This document shows positions 1 to 7,346 of a stretch of DNA of 64,000 nt, one piece after another. The stretch is taken from contig JADJXE010000001.1 of NCBI GenBank assembly GCA_016716005.1, forward strand, positions 248,001-312,000, given 5' to 3'. This DNA is from Acidimicrobiales bacterium (GTDB lineage Bacteria > Actinomycetota > Acidimicrobiia > Acidimicrobiales > JADJXE01). The translations under genes and the position numbers were made by a program. Numbering within the stretch: position 1 is the stretch's first letter; each line of letters opens with the position of its first letter. The notes under the pieces were generated by a model. The model made no database searches. It was not told the origin of the DNA and worked only from the letters and a program-made list of their open reading frames with translations.

Positions 1-81
1 TGGCCGGCCGTAGAACCCCTCGACGAGGCCGGCGACGGGGCCGGCGACGGTGGCGGCCGGCGTCGCCGACGGGCTGGTCAC
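1..81 (-). CDS. GH84-like beta-N-acetylglucosaminidase, 5' end only (runs off the left edge)
   Basis: Only the first 27 codons lie in the window. The frame starts with GTG at 81, has a short Pro/Ala/Thr-rich lead and then reads GLVEGFYGRP. A (V/I)EGFYG(R/P)P segment near the N-terminus is characteristic of GH84 glycosidases, which remove N-acetylglucosamine. The start is supported by a TACCGT hexamer at 95-90 on the same strand, 8 nt upstream, and no Shine-Dalgarno sequence is present. The gene diverges from the acyl-CoA synthetase pair. Family assignment rests on one short motif, so confidence is moderate. Confidence 0.5.
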   Translation of the reverse strand, partial: MTSPSATPAATVAGPVAGLVEGFYGRP

Positions 82-88
82 GGGTCGG

Positions 89-95
89 TACGGTA
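89..95. promoter_or_regulatory. overlapping head-to-head -10 elements (bidirectional promoter)
   Basis: The seven bases TACGGTA contain TACGGT on the plus strand (89-94) and TACCGT on the minus strand (95-90). Each ends 8 nt from the start codon of its own gene (GTG at 103 and GTG at 81). A single melted region could therefore start transcription both ways. Confidence 0.5.
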
Positions 96-102
96 GGAGG
101 CC

Positions 103-762
103 GTGCCCGATCCCACCACCGCCACGCTCTCCGAGGCCGACTCCAAGGCGCTGCTCGCCCGGCACGGTGTCCCCGTGCTCGACGAGCGGGTGGCCTCCAC
201 CCCCGCGGCCGCGGCCGAGGCGGCGGCCGCGGTCGGCTTCCCGGTCGTCGCCAAGCTCTGCGGCGACGCCATCGCCCACAAGACCGAGCGCGGCCTGGTG
301 CGGCTCAACCTCCCGGACGCGGGGGCGGTGCGGGCGGCCGCGGCCGAGCTGCTGGCTGCCGCCACACCCGACGACGGCGACGTCGCCGTGCTGGTCGCGC
401 CCATGGTGAAGGGCAACCGCGAGCTGATCGCCGGCCTCCACCACGATCCGCAGTTCGGGATGACCGTCATGCTGGGCCTGGGCGGGATCCTCGCCGAGGC
501 CATCGCCGACGTCGTCTTCCGGCTGGTGCCGATCCACCGCGAGGACGCGTACGACATGATCGACGAGCTGCGGACGCAGGCGCTCCTCGGCCAGTTCCGG
601 GGCGAGCCGCCGGTGGAGCGCGACGCCCTGGCCGACGTGCTGCTCGGGCTGTCCCGGGTGGCGATCGACGAGCCGTCGGTGCGGGCCGTCGACCTCAACC
701 CGCTCATCGTGGTCGACGGGCGACCGCTGCCGGTCGACGCCCTGGTGGAGGTGGCCCGATGA
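103..762 (+). CDS. ADP-forming acyl-CoA (acetyl-CoA) synthetase, beta subunit (ATP-grasp)
   Basis: This 219-residue protein matches the separate beta subunit of NDP-forming acyl-CoA synthetases, which interconvert acyl-CoA + ADP + Pi and acid + CoA + ATP. The ATP-grasp fold is recognisable from the N-terminal HGVPV segment, AHKTERG around residues 58-64 (His59 sits where the beta-subunit phosphohistidine is expected) and the DLNPLIV segment near the C-terminus. It overlaps the alpha-subunit gene by 4 nt, so the two are probably translationally coupled. AGGAGG lies only 2 nt before the GTG and inside the -10-to-start gap, so the transcript is probably leaderless. Acetyl-CoA is the usual substrate in archaea, but specificity here is not determinable. 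Confidence 0.85.
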   Translation: MPDPTTATLSEADSKALLARHGVPVLDERVASTPAAAAEAAAAVGFPVVAKLCGDAIAHKTERGLVRLNLPDAGAVRAAAAELLAAATPDDGDVAVLVAPMVKGNRELIAGLHHDPQFGMTVMLGLGGILAEAIADVVFRLVPIHREDAYDMIDELRTQALLGQFRGEPPVERDALADVLLGLSRVAIDEPSVRAVDLNPLIVVDGRPLPVDALVEVAR

Positions 763-2231
763 CCCGGCCGTCCGACGAGCAGTTCCGCGCCCTGTTCGAG
801 CCCCGGGGCGTGGTGGTCGCGGGTGCCTCGACGCACCCGGGCAAGTTCGGCTTCGTCGCCCTCCACAACCTGCTGGCCTCCGGGTTCGGCGGCCGGGTGC
901 TCGCCACCAACCGGGAGGGGGCCGAGGTGCTCGGCGTGCCGTCGGTGCCGTCGATCGAGGATCTCCCGGACGGTTGCGCCGACCTCGTGTTCGTCTGCAC
1001 GCCCGCGGCGGCCAACGTCGACCTGCTCCGGGCCTGCGCGGCCAAGGGGATCCGCGCCGCGTTCGTCACGTCGGCCGGCTACGGCGAGGCCGGTCCCGAG
1101 GGGCGGGTCGCCGAGGACGAGCTGGTGGCCGTGGCCGCCGAGCTGGGGATCCTGCTGGCCGGCCCCAACGGCCAGGGCGTGGTCTCGACGCCGGCGAACC
1201 TGTGCGCCCAGATCGTGGCGCCGTACCCGCCCGCCGGCCGGATCGGCGTGGCCAGCCAGTCGGGCAACTTCGTGTCCTCCTTCCTCAACTACGCGGTCAT
1301 GACGGGCATCGGCATCAGCCGCGCCGTGTCGGCCGGCAACGCCGCGGCCGTCACCGTGCCCGACTACCTCGACTTCTACGCCGACGACCCGGCGACGGCG
1401 GTGGGCCTGGCCTACGTGGAGGGCGTGGCCGACGGTCGCGGCTTCTTCGAGCGGATCCGGTCGGTCGCCGCCCGCAAGCCTCTCGTGCTCGTGAAGGGGG
1501 GCGCCACCAGCGGCGGCCAGCGGGCTGCCGCCTCCCACACCGGCTCGCTGGCGAGCGACGACCGCGTGTTCGACGGCGCCGTCCACCAGGCCGGTGCCAC
1601 CCGGGCCGCCACGGTGGAGGAGGCCTTCGAGGCCGCCGCCACCTTCGCCACCCAGCCCCTGCCGCGCGGCCCCCGCACGGTCGTGCTGACCACAGCCGGC
1701 GGGTGGGGTGTCGTCACGGCCGACGCCATCAGCAGGGGCAGCCTCACCCTGGCCGCCCTCCCCGACGACCTCCGCGCCGCGGTCGACCAGAAGCTCCCTC
1801 CCCGGTGGAGCCGCAACAACCCGGTCGACCTCGCCGGCGGGGAGACGCGCGACACCATCCCGGAGGTGCTCGAGCTGATCGCCTCGCACCCCGAGGTCGA
1901 CGCGGTGATCCAGCTCGGGCTCGGCATCCAGTCGAACCAGGCGCGCCTCATGCGGACCGGCCCCTTCTACCCGGATCACGGGCTCGACCGGATCGTGGCG
2001 TTCCACGAGCGCCAGGACGCCCGGTACGCCGAGGCCGCGGCCTCGGTCTCCGACGCGACCGGCAAGCCGATCCTGCTGGCCACCGAGCTGGCGGTGGCGT
2101 CGCCCGACAACCCCGGCCCGGCCGGTGTCCGAGCGACGGGACGCCTGTGCTACGCGTCGGCGAACCGGGCCGTGACCGCCCTCGACCACCTGTGGCGCTA
2201 CGCCCGGCACCGCCAGCGCCACGAGCGGTGA
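759..2231 (+). CDS. ADP-forming acyl-CoA (acetyl-CoA) synthetase, alpha subunit
   Basis: The 490 residues carry an N-terminal CoA-binding Rossmann domain (FEPRGVVVAGAS around 11-22), a succinyl-CoA-ligase-like middle domain (GPNGQG, SQSGN) and a third flavodoxin-like domain. SHTGSLASDD around 259-268 contains His260, the expected phosphorylated histidine. Length fits archaeal alpha subunits (about 460). The ATG overlaps the beta-subunit stop as ATGA. Together the pair could make ATP from acyl-CoA, which would complement the NifJ pyruvate oxidoreductase at 42-45.6 kb. This metabolic link is inference; many bacterial homologues have untested substrates. Confidence 0.85.
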   Translation: MTRPSDEQFRALFEPRGVVVAGASTHPGKFGFVALHNLLASGFGGRVLATNREGAEVLGVPSVPSIEDLPDGCADLVFVCTPAAANVDLLRACAAKGIRAAFVTSAGYGEAGPEGRVAEDELVAVAAELGILLAGPNGQGVVSTPANLCAQIVAPYPPAGRIGVASQSGNFVSSFLNYAVMTGIGISRAVSAGNAAAVTVPDYLDFYADDPATAVGLAYVEGVADGRGFFERIRSVAARKPLVLVKGGATSGGQRAAASHTGSLASDDRVFDGAVHQAGATRAATVEEAFEAAATFATQPLPRGPRTVVLTTAGGWGVVTADAISRGSLTLAALPDDLRAAVDQKLPPRWSRNNPVDLAGGETRDTIPEVLELIASHPEVDAVIQLGLGIQSNQARLMRTGPFYPDHGLDRIVAFHERQDARYAEAAASVSDATGKPILLATELAVASPDNPGPAGVRATGRLCYASANRAVTALDHLWRYARHRQRHER

Positions 2232-2295
2232 GCCGGCCGGCCCCGTCCCGGCGGCGCCGGGTGACGCCCCCTGCGGCTCGGGAGCGGCGAGGCTG

Positions 2296-3738
2296 ATGCG
2301 CGTGCGTCGCCACCACGTCCGCCGGGCCCTCGTGTGGCTCGCTGTCCCGAGCCTGCTCGTCGGGCTGGCCGGGTTCTCCGTGGCCATGGCGGCCGACGCC
2401 GAGAGCCTCGCCGCGAGCCCCCCGCCGGCCGGGGCGCGGGCCCCGGCGGCCGGCACGCCGATCCTGTCCCTCCGCCGGGTGCCCGAGGTCCTGGTCGCAC
2501 CGGTGGCCGACCGCCGGCTCCGGGCCGAGCTCGATGCCTACGCGCAGGCGCTTCCCGGGGGTGCGTGCCTCGTCGTCGCCGTCGACGGCGAGCGCATCGC
2601 CGAGCGCGACCCCGACGTCGCGCTGATCCCGGCCTCGAACCAGAAGCTGCTCACCGCCCTGGCCGCGCTCGACGTGCTGGGGTCCGAGACCCGCCTCACC
2701 ACGCAGGTCCTGGCGGCCGCTCCGCCCGCCGGTGGGGTCGTCGAGGGCGATCTGTTCCTCGTGGGAGGGGGCGACCCCCTCCTCATGACGGCCGACTACG
2801 CGGCCACGCTCCGCCGGCAGCCGCAGCTGCGGACCCCCGTCGAGCAGCTCGCCGACGACGTGGTCGCGGCCGGGGTGCGCGAGGTGCGGGGGGCGGTCGT
2901 GGGCGACGAGTCCCGCTTCGACCAGGTCCGCACTGTGCCCAGCTGGCCGTCGAGCTACCTGGCCGAGCGCCAGGTCGGCCCGCTCACCGCGCTGTCCGTG
3001 AACGACGGCTTCTCCTCGTTCCGGCCCAACCCCGAACCGGCGGCCGACCCGGCGGCGTCGGCGGCCGCGGTGCTCGCCGACCTGCTGCGCCAGCGGGGCG
3101 TGGTGATCCGCGACGGCGCCCGATCCGGCCAGGCGCCCGCCGGGGCCGCCACCGTGGCGTCGATCCCGTCGGCGCCGCTCCGCGAGGTCGTCGGCGAGAT
3201 GCTGGCCGAGAGCGACAACGGCACGGCCGAGCTGCTGCTCAAGGAGATCGGCCGGGTGGGCGCGGGCAGCGCCAGCACCGCGGCGGGCGTCCAGGTGACG
3301 GCGGCCGCGCTGGGAGCGCGGGGCCTGCCGCTGAGCGGCTCGGTCCCGGTCGACGGCTCCGGGCTCGACCGGGGCAACCTCGTCACCTGCTCGCTGCTCG
3401 ATGGCATCCTCCGGGCGGCGGGCCCGTCGTCTGACCTCGGCCAGGGGCTGGCCGTGGCCGGCCAGCGCGGCACCCTCGGTGCCCGGTTCCGGGGCACGGC
3501 GGCGGAGGGGCGCCTGCTGGGCAAGACCGGCTCCATCCGCGAGGTGTCGTCGCTCAGCGGGTTCGTCACCGCCGCCGCCGGCCACACCCTGACGTTCGCC
3601 CTGGTGGTCAACGGGCCCGAGGCCGATCGCCAGGGGTTCGCCCTGCAGGACGCCCTCGTCGACATCCTCGCCCGCTACCCCGACGCCCCCTCGGTCGAGC
3701 AGCTCGGCCCTCTCCCGGCGGGGGCGCCCGGCGCCTGA
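2296..3738 (+). CDS. dacB: D-alanyl-D-alanine carboxypeptidase/endopeptidase, PBP4 (DacB) family
   Basis: A peptidase S13 family protein of 480 residues that trims or cleaves peptidoglycan peptides outside the membrane. All three penicillin-binding motifs are visible: SNQK at 114-117 (Ser114 nucleophile), SDN at 306-308 and KTG at 410-412. The first ~30 residues form a basic-plus-hydrophobic segment (LVWLAVPSLLVGLAGFSVAM region), either a signal peptide or an anchor. A GGAGCGGCGAGG purine-rich stretch precedes the ATG. Like mycobacterial homologues, it sits near a tRNA-modification/proteasome region. Length agrees with the family. Confidence 0.92.
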   Translation: MRVRRHHVRRALVWLAVPSLLVGLAGFSVAMAADAESLAASPPPAGARAPAAGTPILSLRRVPEVLVAPVADRRLRAELDAYAQALPGGACLVVAVDGERIAERDPDVALIPASNQKLLTALAALDVLGSETRLTTQVLAAAPPAGGVVEGDLFLVGGGDPLLMTADYAATLRRQPQLRTPVEQLADDVVAAGVREVRGAVVGDESRFDQVRTVPSWPSSYLAERQVGPLTALSVNDGFSSFRPNPEPAADPAASAAAVLADLLRQRGVVIRDGARSGQAPAGAATVASIPSAPLREVVGEMLAESDNGTAELLLKEIGRVGAGSASTAAGVQVTAAALGARGLPLSGSVPVDGSGLDRGNLVTCSLLDGILRAAGPSSDLGQGLAVAGQRGTLGARFRGTAAEGRLLGKTGSIREVSSLSGFVTAAAGHTLTFALVVNGPEADRQGFALQDALVDILARYPDAPSVEQLGPLPAGAPGA

Positions 3739-3800
3739 CGCGCCTGCGCGGCGGTGCGCCCGAACGGGCGGACGGCCCGGGAGCGCCGTACCCTGCGGCG

Positions 3801-4436
3801 GTGACCGTCCTGGCGATGTTCCCGCTCGGCTCGGTGCTGTTCCCGACGCTGTTCCTGCCGCTGCACGTCTTCGAGCCCCGCTACCGGCGGCTGGTGCGCG
3901 ACTGCCTCGACGGCGACCGGGAGTTCGGGGTGGTGCTCATCGAGCGGGGGAGCGAGGTGGGAGGCGGCGACGTGCGGTTCGGGGTCGGCACCGTGGCCCG
4001 CATCCTGGAGGCCGCCGAGCTCGACGACGGCCGGTGGGTCCTCGGCACCGTGGGGACCCGCCGGATCCGCGTGCAGCGCTGGCTGGACGACGCCCCCTAC
4101 CCACGGGCCGAGGTCGTCGACTGGCCCGATCCCGAGCCGGGGCCCGGGCTGCACGACGACCACGTCCGGGCGGTCGCGCTGCTGCGCCGGGTGCTGGCGC
4201 ACGCCGCCGAGATGGGCGAGGCGACCGCCCCGGCCACCGTCGAGCTGGCCGACGACCCGGTGCTGGGCGGCTACCAGGCGGCCGCGCTGGCGCCGATCGG
4301 TCCGGCCGACCACCAGGCGCTGCTGGCGGCCGGATCCCCCGAGGATCGCTGCCGGCAGCTCGGTGCGCTGCTGGTCGACGCCGAGGAGGTGCTGCGCATC
4401 CGCCTGGCCGACGCGTCGGGCGGCCCGGAGGCGTAG
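3801..4436 (+). CDS. LON peptidase substrate-binding domain protein
   Basis: A stand-alone ATP-dependent-protease LON N-terminal domain (211 residues) with no ATPase or protease domain. It opens with the typical MFPLGSVLFP...LPLHVFEPRY pattern and ends in a helical half. Stand-alone LON domains are common in actinobacteria, and their role is unproven; substrate recruitment or protein quality control is a guess. TACCCT at 3789-3794 ends 6 nt before the GTG, so the gene is probably leaderless and this start is favoured. Confidence 0.85.
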   Translation: MTVLAMFPLGSVLFPTLFLPLHVFEPRYRRLVRDCLDGDREFGVVLIERGSEVGGGDVRFGVGTVARILEAAELDDGRWVLGTVGTRRIRVQRWLDDAPYPRAEVVDWPDPEPGPGLHDDHVRAVALLRRVLAHAAEMGEATAPATVELADDPVLGGYQAAALAPIGPADHQALLAAGSPEDRCRQLGALLVDAEEVLRIRLADASGGPEA

Positions 4437-4449
4437 CCGGCCCGGTTGC

Positions 4450-4478
4450 TTGCACCCCAGGGGTGGCGGGGCTAGGAA
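4450..4478 (+). promoter_or_regulatory. candidate sigma70-type promoter for the 4502 operon
   Basis: TTGCAC (4450-4455), a 17-nt spacer and TAGGAA (4473-4478) lie upstream of a GAGGAG ribosome-binding site and GTG start at 4502. Few promoters in this window show such a clear -35. Confidence 0.4.
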
Positions 4479-4501
4479 GAGGCACCCCCGAGGAGCGAGC
4501 C

Positions 4502-4825
4502 GTGGCCCTTCCCTCAACTGCATCGTCGCTCCAGGAGCACCTCCAGGAGCTGTTCGATCTCCTGAAGGCCTACGCGCGCCAGGAGCTGATCGACCCGCTC
4601 AAGGGCGCCGGGCGCTACCTGGGCTACGGGGTGGCCGGCTCGCTCTGCCTCGGCCTGGGAGCGATCCTCCTGCTGGTCTCGCTGCTCCGGGTGCTCCAGA
4701 CCGAGACCGGCGACGTCTTCGACGGCAACTGGTCGTGGGCCCCGTACTTCATCGTGCTCGCGCTGGCCGGGATCGTGATCGCCGTCGCCCTGTCGCGCGT
4801 GAACCGCAAGGGGAGTGGTCTGTGA
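4502..4825 (+). CDS. small membrane protein, holin-X/phage-holin-like superfamily III
   Basis: A 107-residue protein with an amphipathic N-terminal helix (LQEHLQELFDLLKAYARQEL) followed by two hydrophobic segments around residues 42-62 and 82-98. This matches actinobacterial proteins annotated as putative holin-X or phage holin family, which are chromosomal and not evidence of a prophage. It begins a tight three-gene set: its stop overlaps the next start by 4 nt and the third gene follows after 1 nt. Function unknown; envelope-associated. Confidence 0.65.
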   Translation: MALPSTASSLQEHLQELFDLLKAYARQELIDPLKGAGRYLGYGVAGSLCLGLGAILLLVSLLRVLQTETGDVFDGNWSWAPYFIVLALAGIVIAVALSRVNRKGSGL

Positions 4826-5034
4826 GCGACACGACGACCCGGATCACCCGCGACGACATCGAGGCCAAGCTCCGGGCGGTGCGCGGCGAGGTCACCGACA
4901 TCGAGGAGGAGACGAAGAACGGCGTCATCATCGCCGGCATCGTCGTCGTCGTCGCGGTGGTCGTGGGCGCGTACCTCTTCGGGCGGCGCAAGGGTCGCCG
5001 CTCACGGGCGATCGTCGAGATCCGGAGGGTCTGA
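4822..5034 (+). CDS. single-pass membrane protein, unknown function
   Basis: A 70-residue protein with a charged N-terminal helix (TRDDIEAKLRAVRGEV), a strongly hydrophobic Val/Ile-rich helix at about 35-53 and a basic tail GRRKGRRSR. The topology suggests an extracytoplasmic acidic head and cytoplasmic basic end, or the reverse. The start is the GTG of the GTGA overlap with the holin-like gene. Resembles the short DUF3618-type proteins often found beside such genes, but that resemblance is weak. Confidence 0.6.
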   Translation: MSDTTTRITRDDIEAKLRAVRGEVTDIEEETKNGVIIAGIVVVVAVVVGAYLFGRRKGRRSRAIVEIRRV

Positions 5035-5035
5035 G

Positions 5036-5281
5036 GTGCCGAGGTCGCGCCTGCTCAGCCGGGGCCAGTCGCTCTACTGGTTCCGGCGCGACCTCCGCCG
5101 CCGCTTCACCGGCTGGGTGGGCGCCCGGTCACCGCTGCTCGCCTTCGGCCTCACCCTCTACCTCGGCGCACGGGCCCGGGCCAAGGTGGGCACCGTCGTG
5201 TTCTCCCAGGAGCTGGCTCCCGGCGAGAAGCTGCTGATCACCCAGCTGCCCCCACCGGCCAAGAGCCGCCGGCGCCGCTGA
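5036..5281 (+). CDS. small basic hypothetical protein
   Basis: An 81-residue basic protein that begins one base after the preceding stop. It has a moderately hydrophobic stretch (PLLAFGLTLYLGARA, about 33-47) and a Lys/Arg-rich C-terminus. I do not recognise a family. Tight spacing with the two upstream membrane proteins argues for a common transcript and a membrane-linked role. Confidence 0.55.
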   Translation: MPRSRLLSRGQSLYWFRRDLRRRFTGWVGARSPLLAFGLTLYLGARARAKVGTVVFSQELAPGEKLLITQLPPPAKSRRRR

Positions 5282-5332
5282 CCGGCACGCGGCTGCTGCC
5301 GCCGGCGGCGGGTCCCGCGGCATCATGTGGGG

Positions 5333-5533
5333 ATGAAGGTCGTGCTCCGGAACCCGCGACGCGAGGTCGAGGTGGAGGGGCCGATGCGTGTTCACGCGCT
5401 GCTGGAGCGGCTCGAGTGCAACCGGGAGTCGGTGCTCGTGATCCGCAACGACACGCTCGTCCCCGGCGACACCCTCCTCGACGACGGCGACGTGGTGGAG
5501 ATCCGGCCGGTGATCTCGGGGGGCGCCGGGTGA
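5333..5533 (+). CDS. ttuB: MoaD/ThiS/TtuB-like ubiquitin-fold sulfur carrier
   Basis: This 66-residue beta-grasp protein (ATG at 5333; an in-frame GTG at 5327 would add two residues) has the ThiS-like ending DDGDVVEIRPVISGGAG. The stop overlaps the TtuA start as GTGA, so it is the likely sulfur donor for that tRNA thiolase. Unlike classical TtuB, MoaD or ThiS, whose last residues are Gly-Gly, here GG is followed by Ala-Gly. Either two residues are removed or the carrier chemistry differs. CATCAT at 5321-5326 ends 6 nt before the ATG. Confidence 0.72.
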   Translation: MKVVLRNPRREVEVEGPMRVHALLERLECNRESVLVIRNDTLVPGDTLLDDGDVVEIRPVISGGAG

Positions 5534-6486
5534 AGTGCCGGGTGTGCCGGGAGCCCGCGGTGATCGACGTCCGCCGGCACAACGCCAACTTCTGCGTCGA
5601 CCACTTCCTGCGCCTCTGCCGGGACCAGGTGGCGCGGGCCATCGAGCAGTTCGACATGATCGCCACCGGCGAGCGGGTGCTGGTGGCGGTGTCGGGCGGC
5701 AAGGACTCGCTGGCCCTCTGGGACCTCCTCCTCGAGCTCGGGTACGAGGCCGATGGCCTCTACCTCGGGCTCGGGATCGGTGACTACAGCGCGGCGTCGG
5801 GCCGCCACGCCCGAGCCTTCGCGGCCGACCGGGGTGCGCGCCTGCTCGAGGTCGACCTCCCCGCGGCGTACGGCTACGACATCCCCGGCGGCGCCCGCGC
5901 CGCCCGCCGTGCACCCTGCTCGGCCTGCGGGCTCTCCAAGCGCCACCTGTTCGACGAGGCGGCCCTCGACGGCGGCTACGACGCGGTCGCGACCGGGCAC
6001 AACCTCGACGACGAGGCGGCCGTGCTGTTCGGCAACGTGCTCCGGTGGAACACCGAGTACCTGGGCCGCCAGCTGCCCGTGCTCCCGGCCCGGCCGGGGT
6101 TCCCCCGCAAGGTGAAGCCGCTGGTGCGCTTGTCCGAACGGGAGACGGCCGCCTACTGCATCCTGCGCGGCATCGACTACATCGTCGACGAGTGCCCGAT
6201 GGCCGACGGGAACCGCCACCTCGGCTACAAGGAGGCGCTGAACGCGGTCGAGTGCCAGTCGCCGGGCAGCAAGCACGACTTCTACTTCGGCTTCCTGGCC
6301 CGGGCCTCAGGCCGCTTCACCGCCGACACCCTGGCCGAGCGGGACGAGCTCGGGGCCTGCCTGGTCTGCGGGGCGCCCACGTCGGGCGAGGTGTGCGCCT
6401 TCTGCCGCCTCGTCGAGCGCGCGGGCGGGCACCCGCCGACCGGCCGGGCCGTCCGCCTCGGGCCGCCGGGCGAGCCGGCCCCGTGA
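5530..6486 (+). CDS. ttuA: tRNA-5-methyluridine(54) 2-sulfurtransferase, TtuA family
   Basis: The 318-residue PP-loop enzyme carries every TtuA landmark: N-terminal zinc ligands Cys3, Cys6, Cys22 and His25; ATP-binding SGGKDS at 55-60; Cys130, Cys133 (PCSAC) and Cys222 (ECP), the [4Fe-4S] ligands, at the same numbering as the Thermus enzyme; and a C-terminal zinc ribbon Cys277, Cys280, Cys289, Cys292. The family thiolates U54 of the tRNA T-loop, using a TtuB carrier. GTG at 5530 is the coupled start. In Thermus the modification stabilises tRNA at high temperature; its benefit here is unknown. Confidence 0.88.
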   Translation: MKCRVCREPAVIDVRRHNANFCVDHFLRLCRDQVARAIEQFDMIATGERVLVAVSGGKDSLALWDLLLELGYEADGLYLGLGIGDYSAASGRHARAFAADRGARLLEVDLPAAYGYDIPGGARAARRAPCSACGLSKRHLFDEAALDGGYDAVATGHNLDDEAAVLFGNVLRWNTEYLGRQLPVLPARPGFPRKVKPLVRLSERETAAYCILRGIDYIVDECPMADGNRHLGYKEALNAVECQSPGSKHDFYFGFLARASGRFTADTLAERDELGACLVCGAPTSGEVCAFCRLVERAGGHPPTGRAVRLGPPGEPAP

Positions 6487-6544
6487 GGCGCGGCCGTGGG
6501 CCTCGGGCCCGGGCCCGCAGCGCCGGCCTCGCGAGGCACCGGCG

Positions 6545-7324
6545 GTGAGCCGCCTGTTCCGGCCGGGTGAGCGGGTGCTCCTGGTCGACGCCAAGCACCG
6601 GCGCTACCTCGTCACCCTCGAGCCCGAAGGTGCGTTCCACTCGCACGCAGGGGTCGTGGCCCACGACGAGCTGCTGGGCCAGGTCGAGGGCACGGTGGTG
6701 CGGTCGACCCGGGGCGCGCGCTTCACCGCGTTCCGCCCGACCCTCGCCGACTTCGTGCTGAAGATGCCCCGGGGGGCGCAGGTGATCTACCCGAAGGACC
6801 TGGGCCCGCTGCTGATCCTGGCCGATGTGTTCCCCGGGGCGCGGATCCTCGAGTCGGGCGTGGGCTCGGGGGCCCTGTCGATGACGCTGCTGCGCGCCGG
6901 CGCCGAGGTGGTCGGCTACGAGGTGCGGGACGACTTCGCGGCGCGAGCCCGCGACAACGTGGTCGCGTTCCTGGGCGAGGGTGCCCTGGCCCGGTACCGG
7001 GTCGAGATCCGCGACTGCTACCAGGGCATCGCGGAAGCCGGCCTGGACCGGGTCGTGCTCGACCTCCCCGAGCCGTGGCAGGTGGTCGGGCCGGCCGCCG
7101 AGGCGCTGCACGCCGGCGGGCTGCTGGTGGCCTACACCCCGACGATCGGCCAGGCCGCCTCGCTGCGTGAGGCGCTGGCGCGCAGCCCCTTCGCCGAGGC
7201 CGAGACGATCGAGGTGCTGCAGCGGTCGTGGCACATCGAGGGCCAGTCCGTCCGGCCCGACCACCGGATGGTCGCCCACACCGGCTTCCTCACCCGGGCG
7301 CGCCTCCTCGGCGGCGACCTGTGA
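6545..7324 (+). CDS. trmI: tRNA (adenine-58-N1)-methyltransferase
   Basis: A 259-residue class I SAM methyltransferase. The N-terminal beta domain (FRPGERVLLVDAKHRRYLV) is typical of TrmI, and the SAM loop ILESGVGSGALSM lies at about 98-110, followed by DLPEPWQ near the catalytic region. It methylates A58 in the T-loop, next to the U54 target of TtuA encoded just upstream. Position upstream of the proteasomal ATPase gene is conserved with mycobacteria. It starts at GTG 6545. Confidence 0.92.
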   Translation: MSRLFRPGERVLLVDAKHRRYLVTLEPEGAFHSHAGVVAHDELLGQVEGTVVRSTRGARFTAFRPTLADFVLKMPRGAQVIYPKDLGPLLILADVFPGARILESGVGSGALSMTLLRAGAEVVGYEVRDDFAARARDNVVAFLGEGALARYRVEIRDCYQGIAEAGLDRVVLDLPEPWQVVGPAAEALHAGGLLVAYTPTIGQAASLREALARSPFAEAETIEVLQRSWHIEGQSVRPDHRMVAHTGFLTRARLLGGDL

Positions 7325-7346
7325 GCGGGCAGGTTCGACCACGGCC

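Noticed and set aside
78..2456. Long minus-strand open frame opposite the acyl-CoA synthetase genes
   Set aside because: Arg/Gly/Pro-rich shadow of GC-rich codons; no domain, and the plus-strand genes are clear.
4502..5281. Prophage remnant suggested by a holin-like protein
   Set aside because: No other phage genes; such proteins are common chromosomal genes in actinobacteria.
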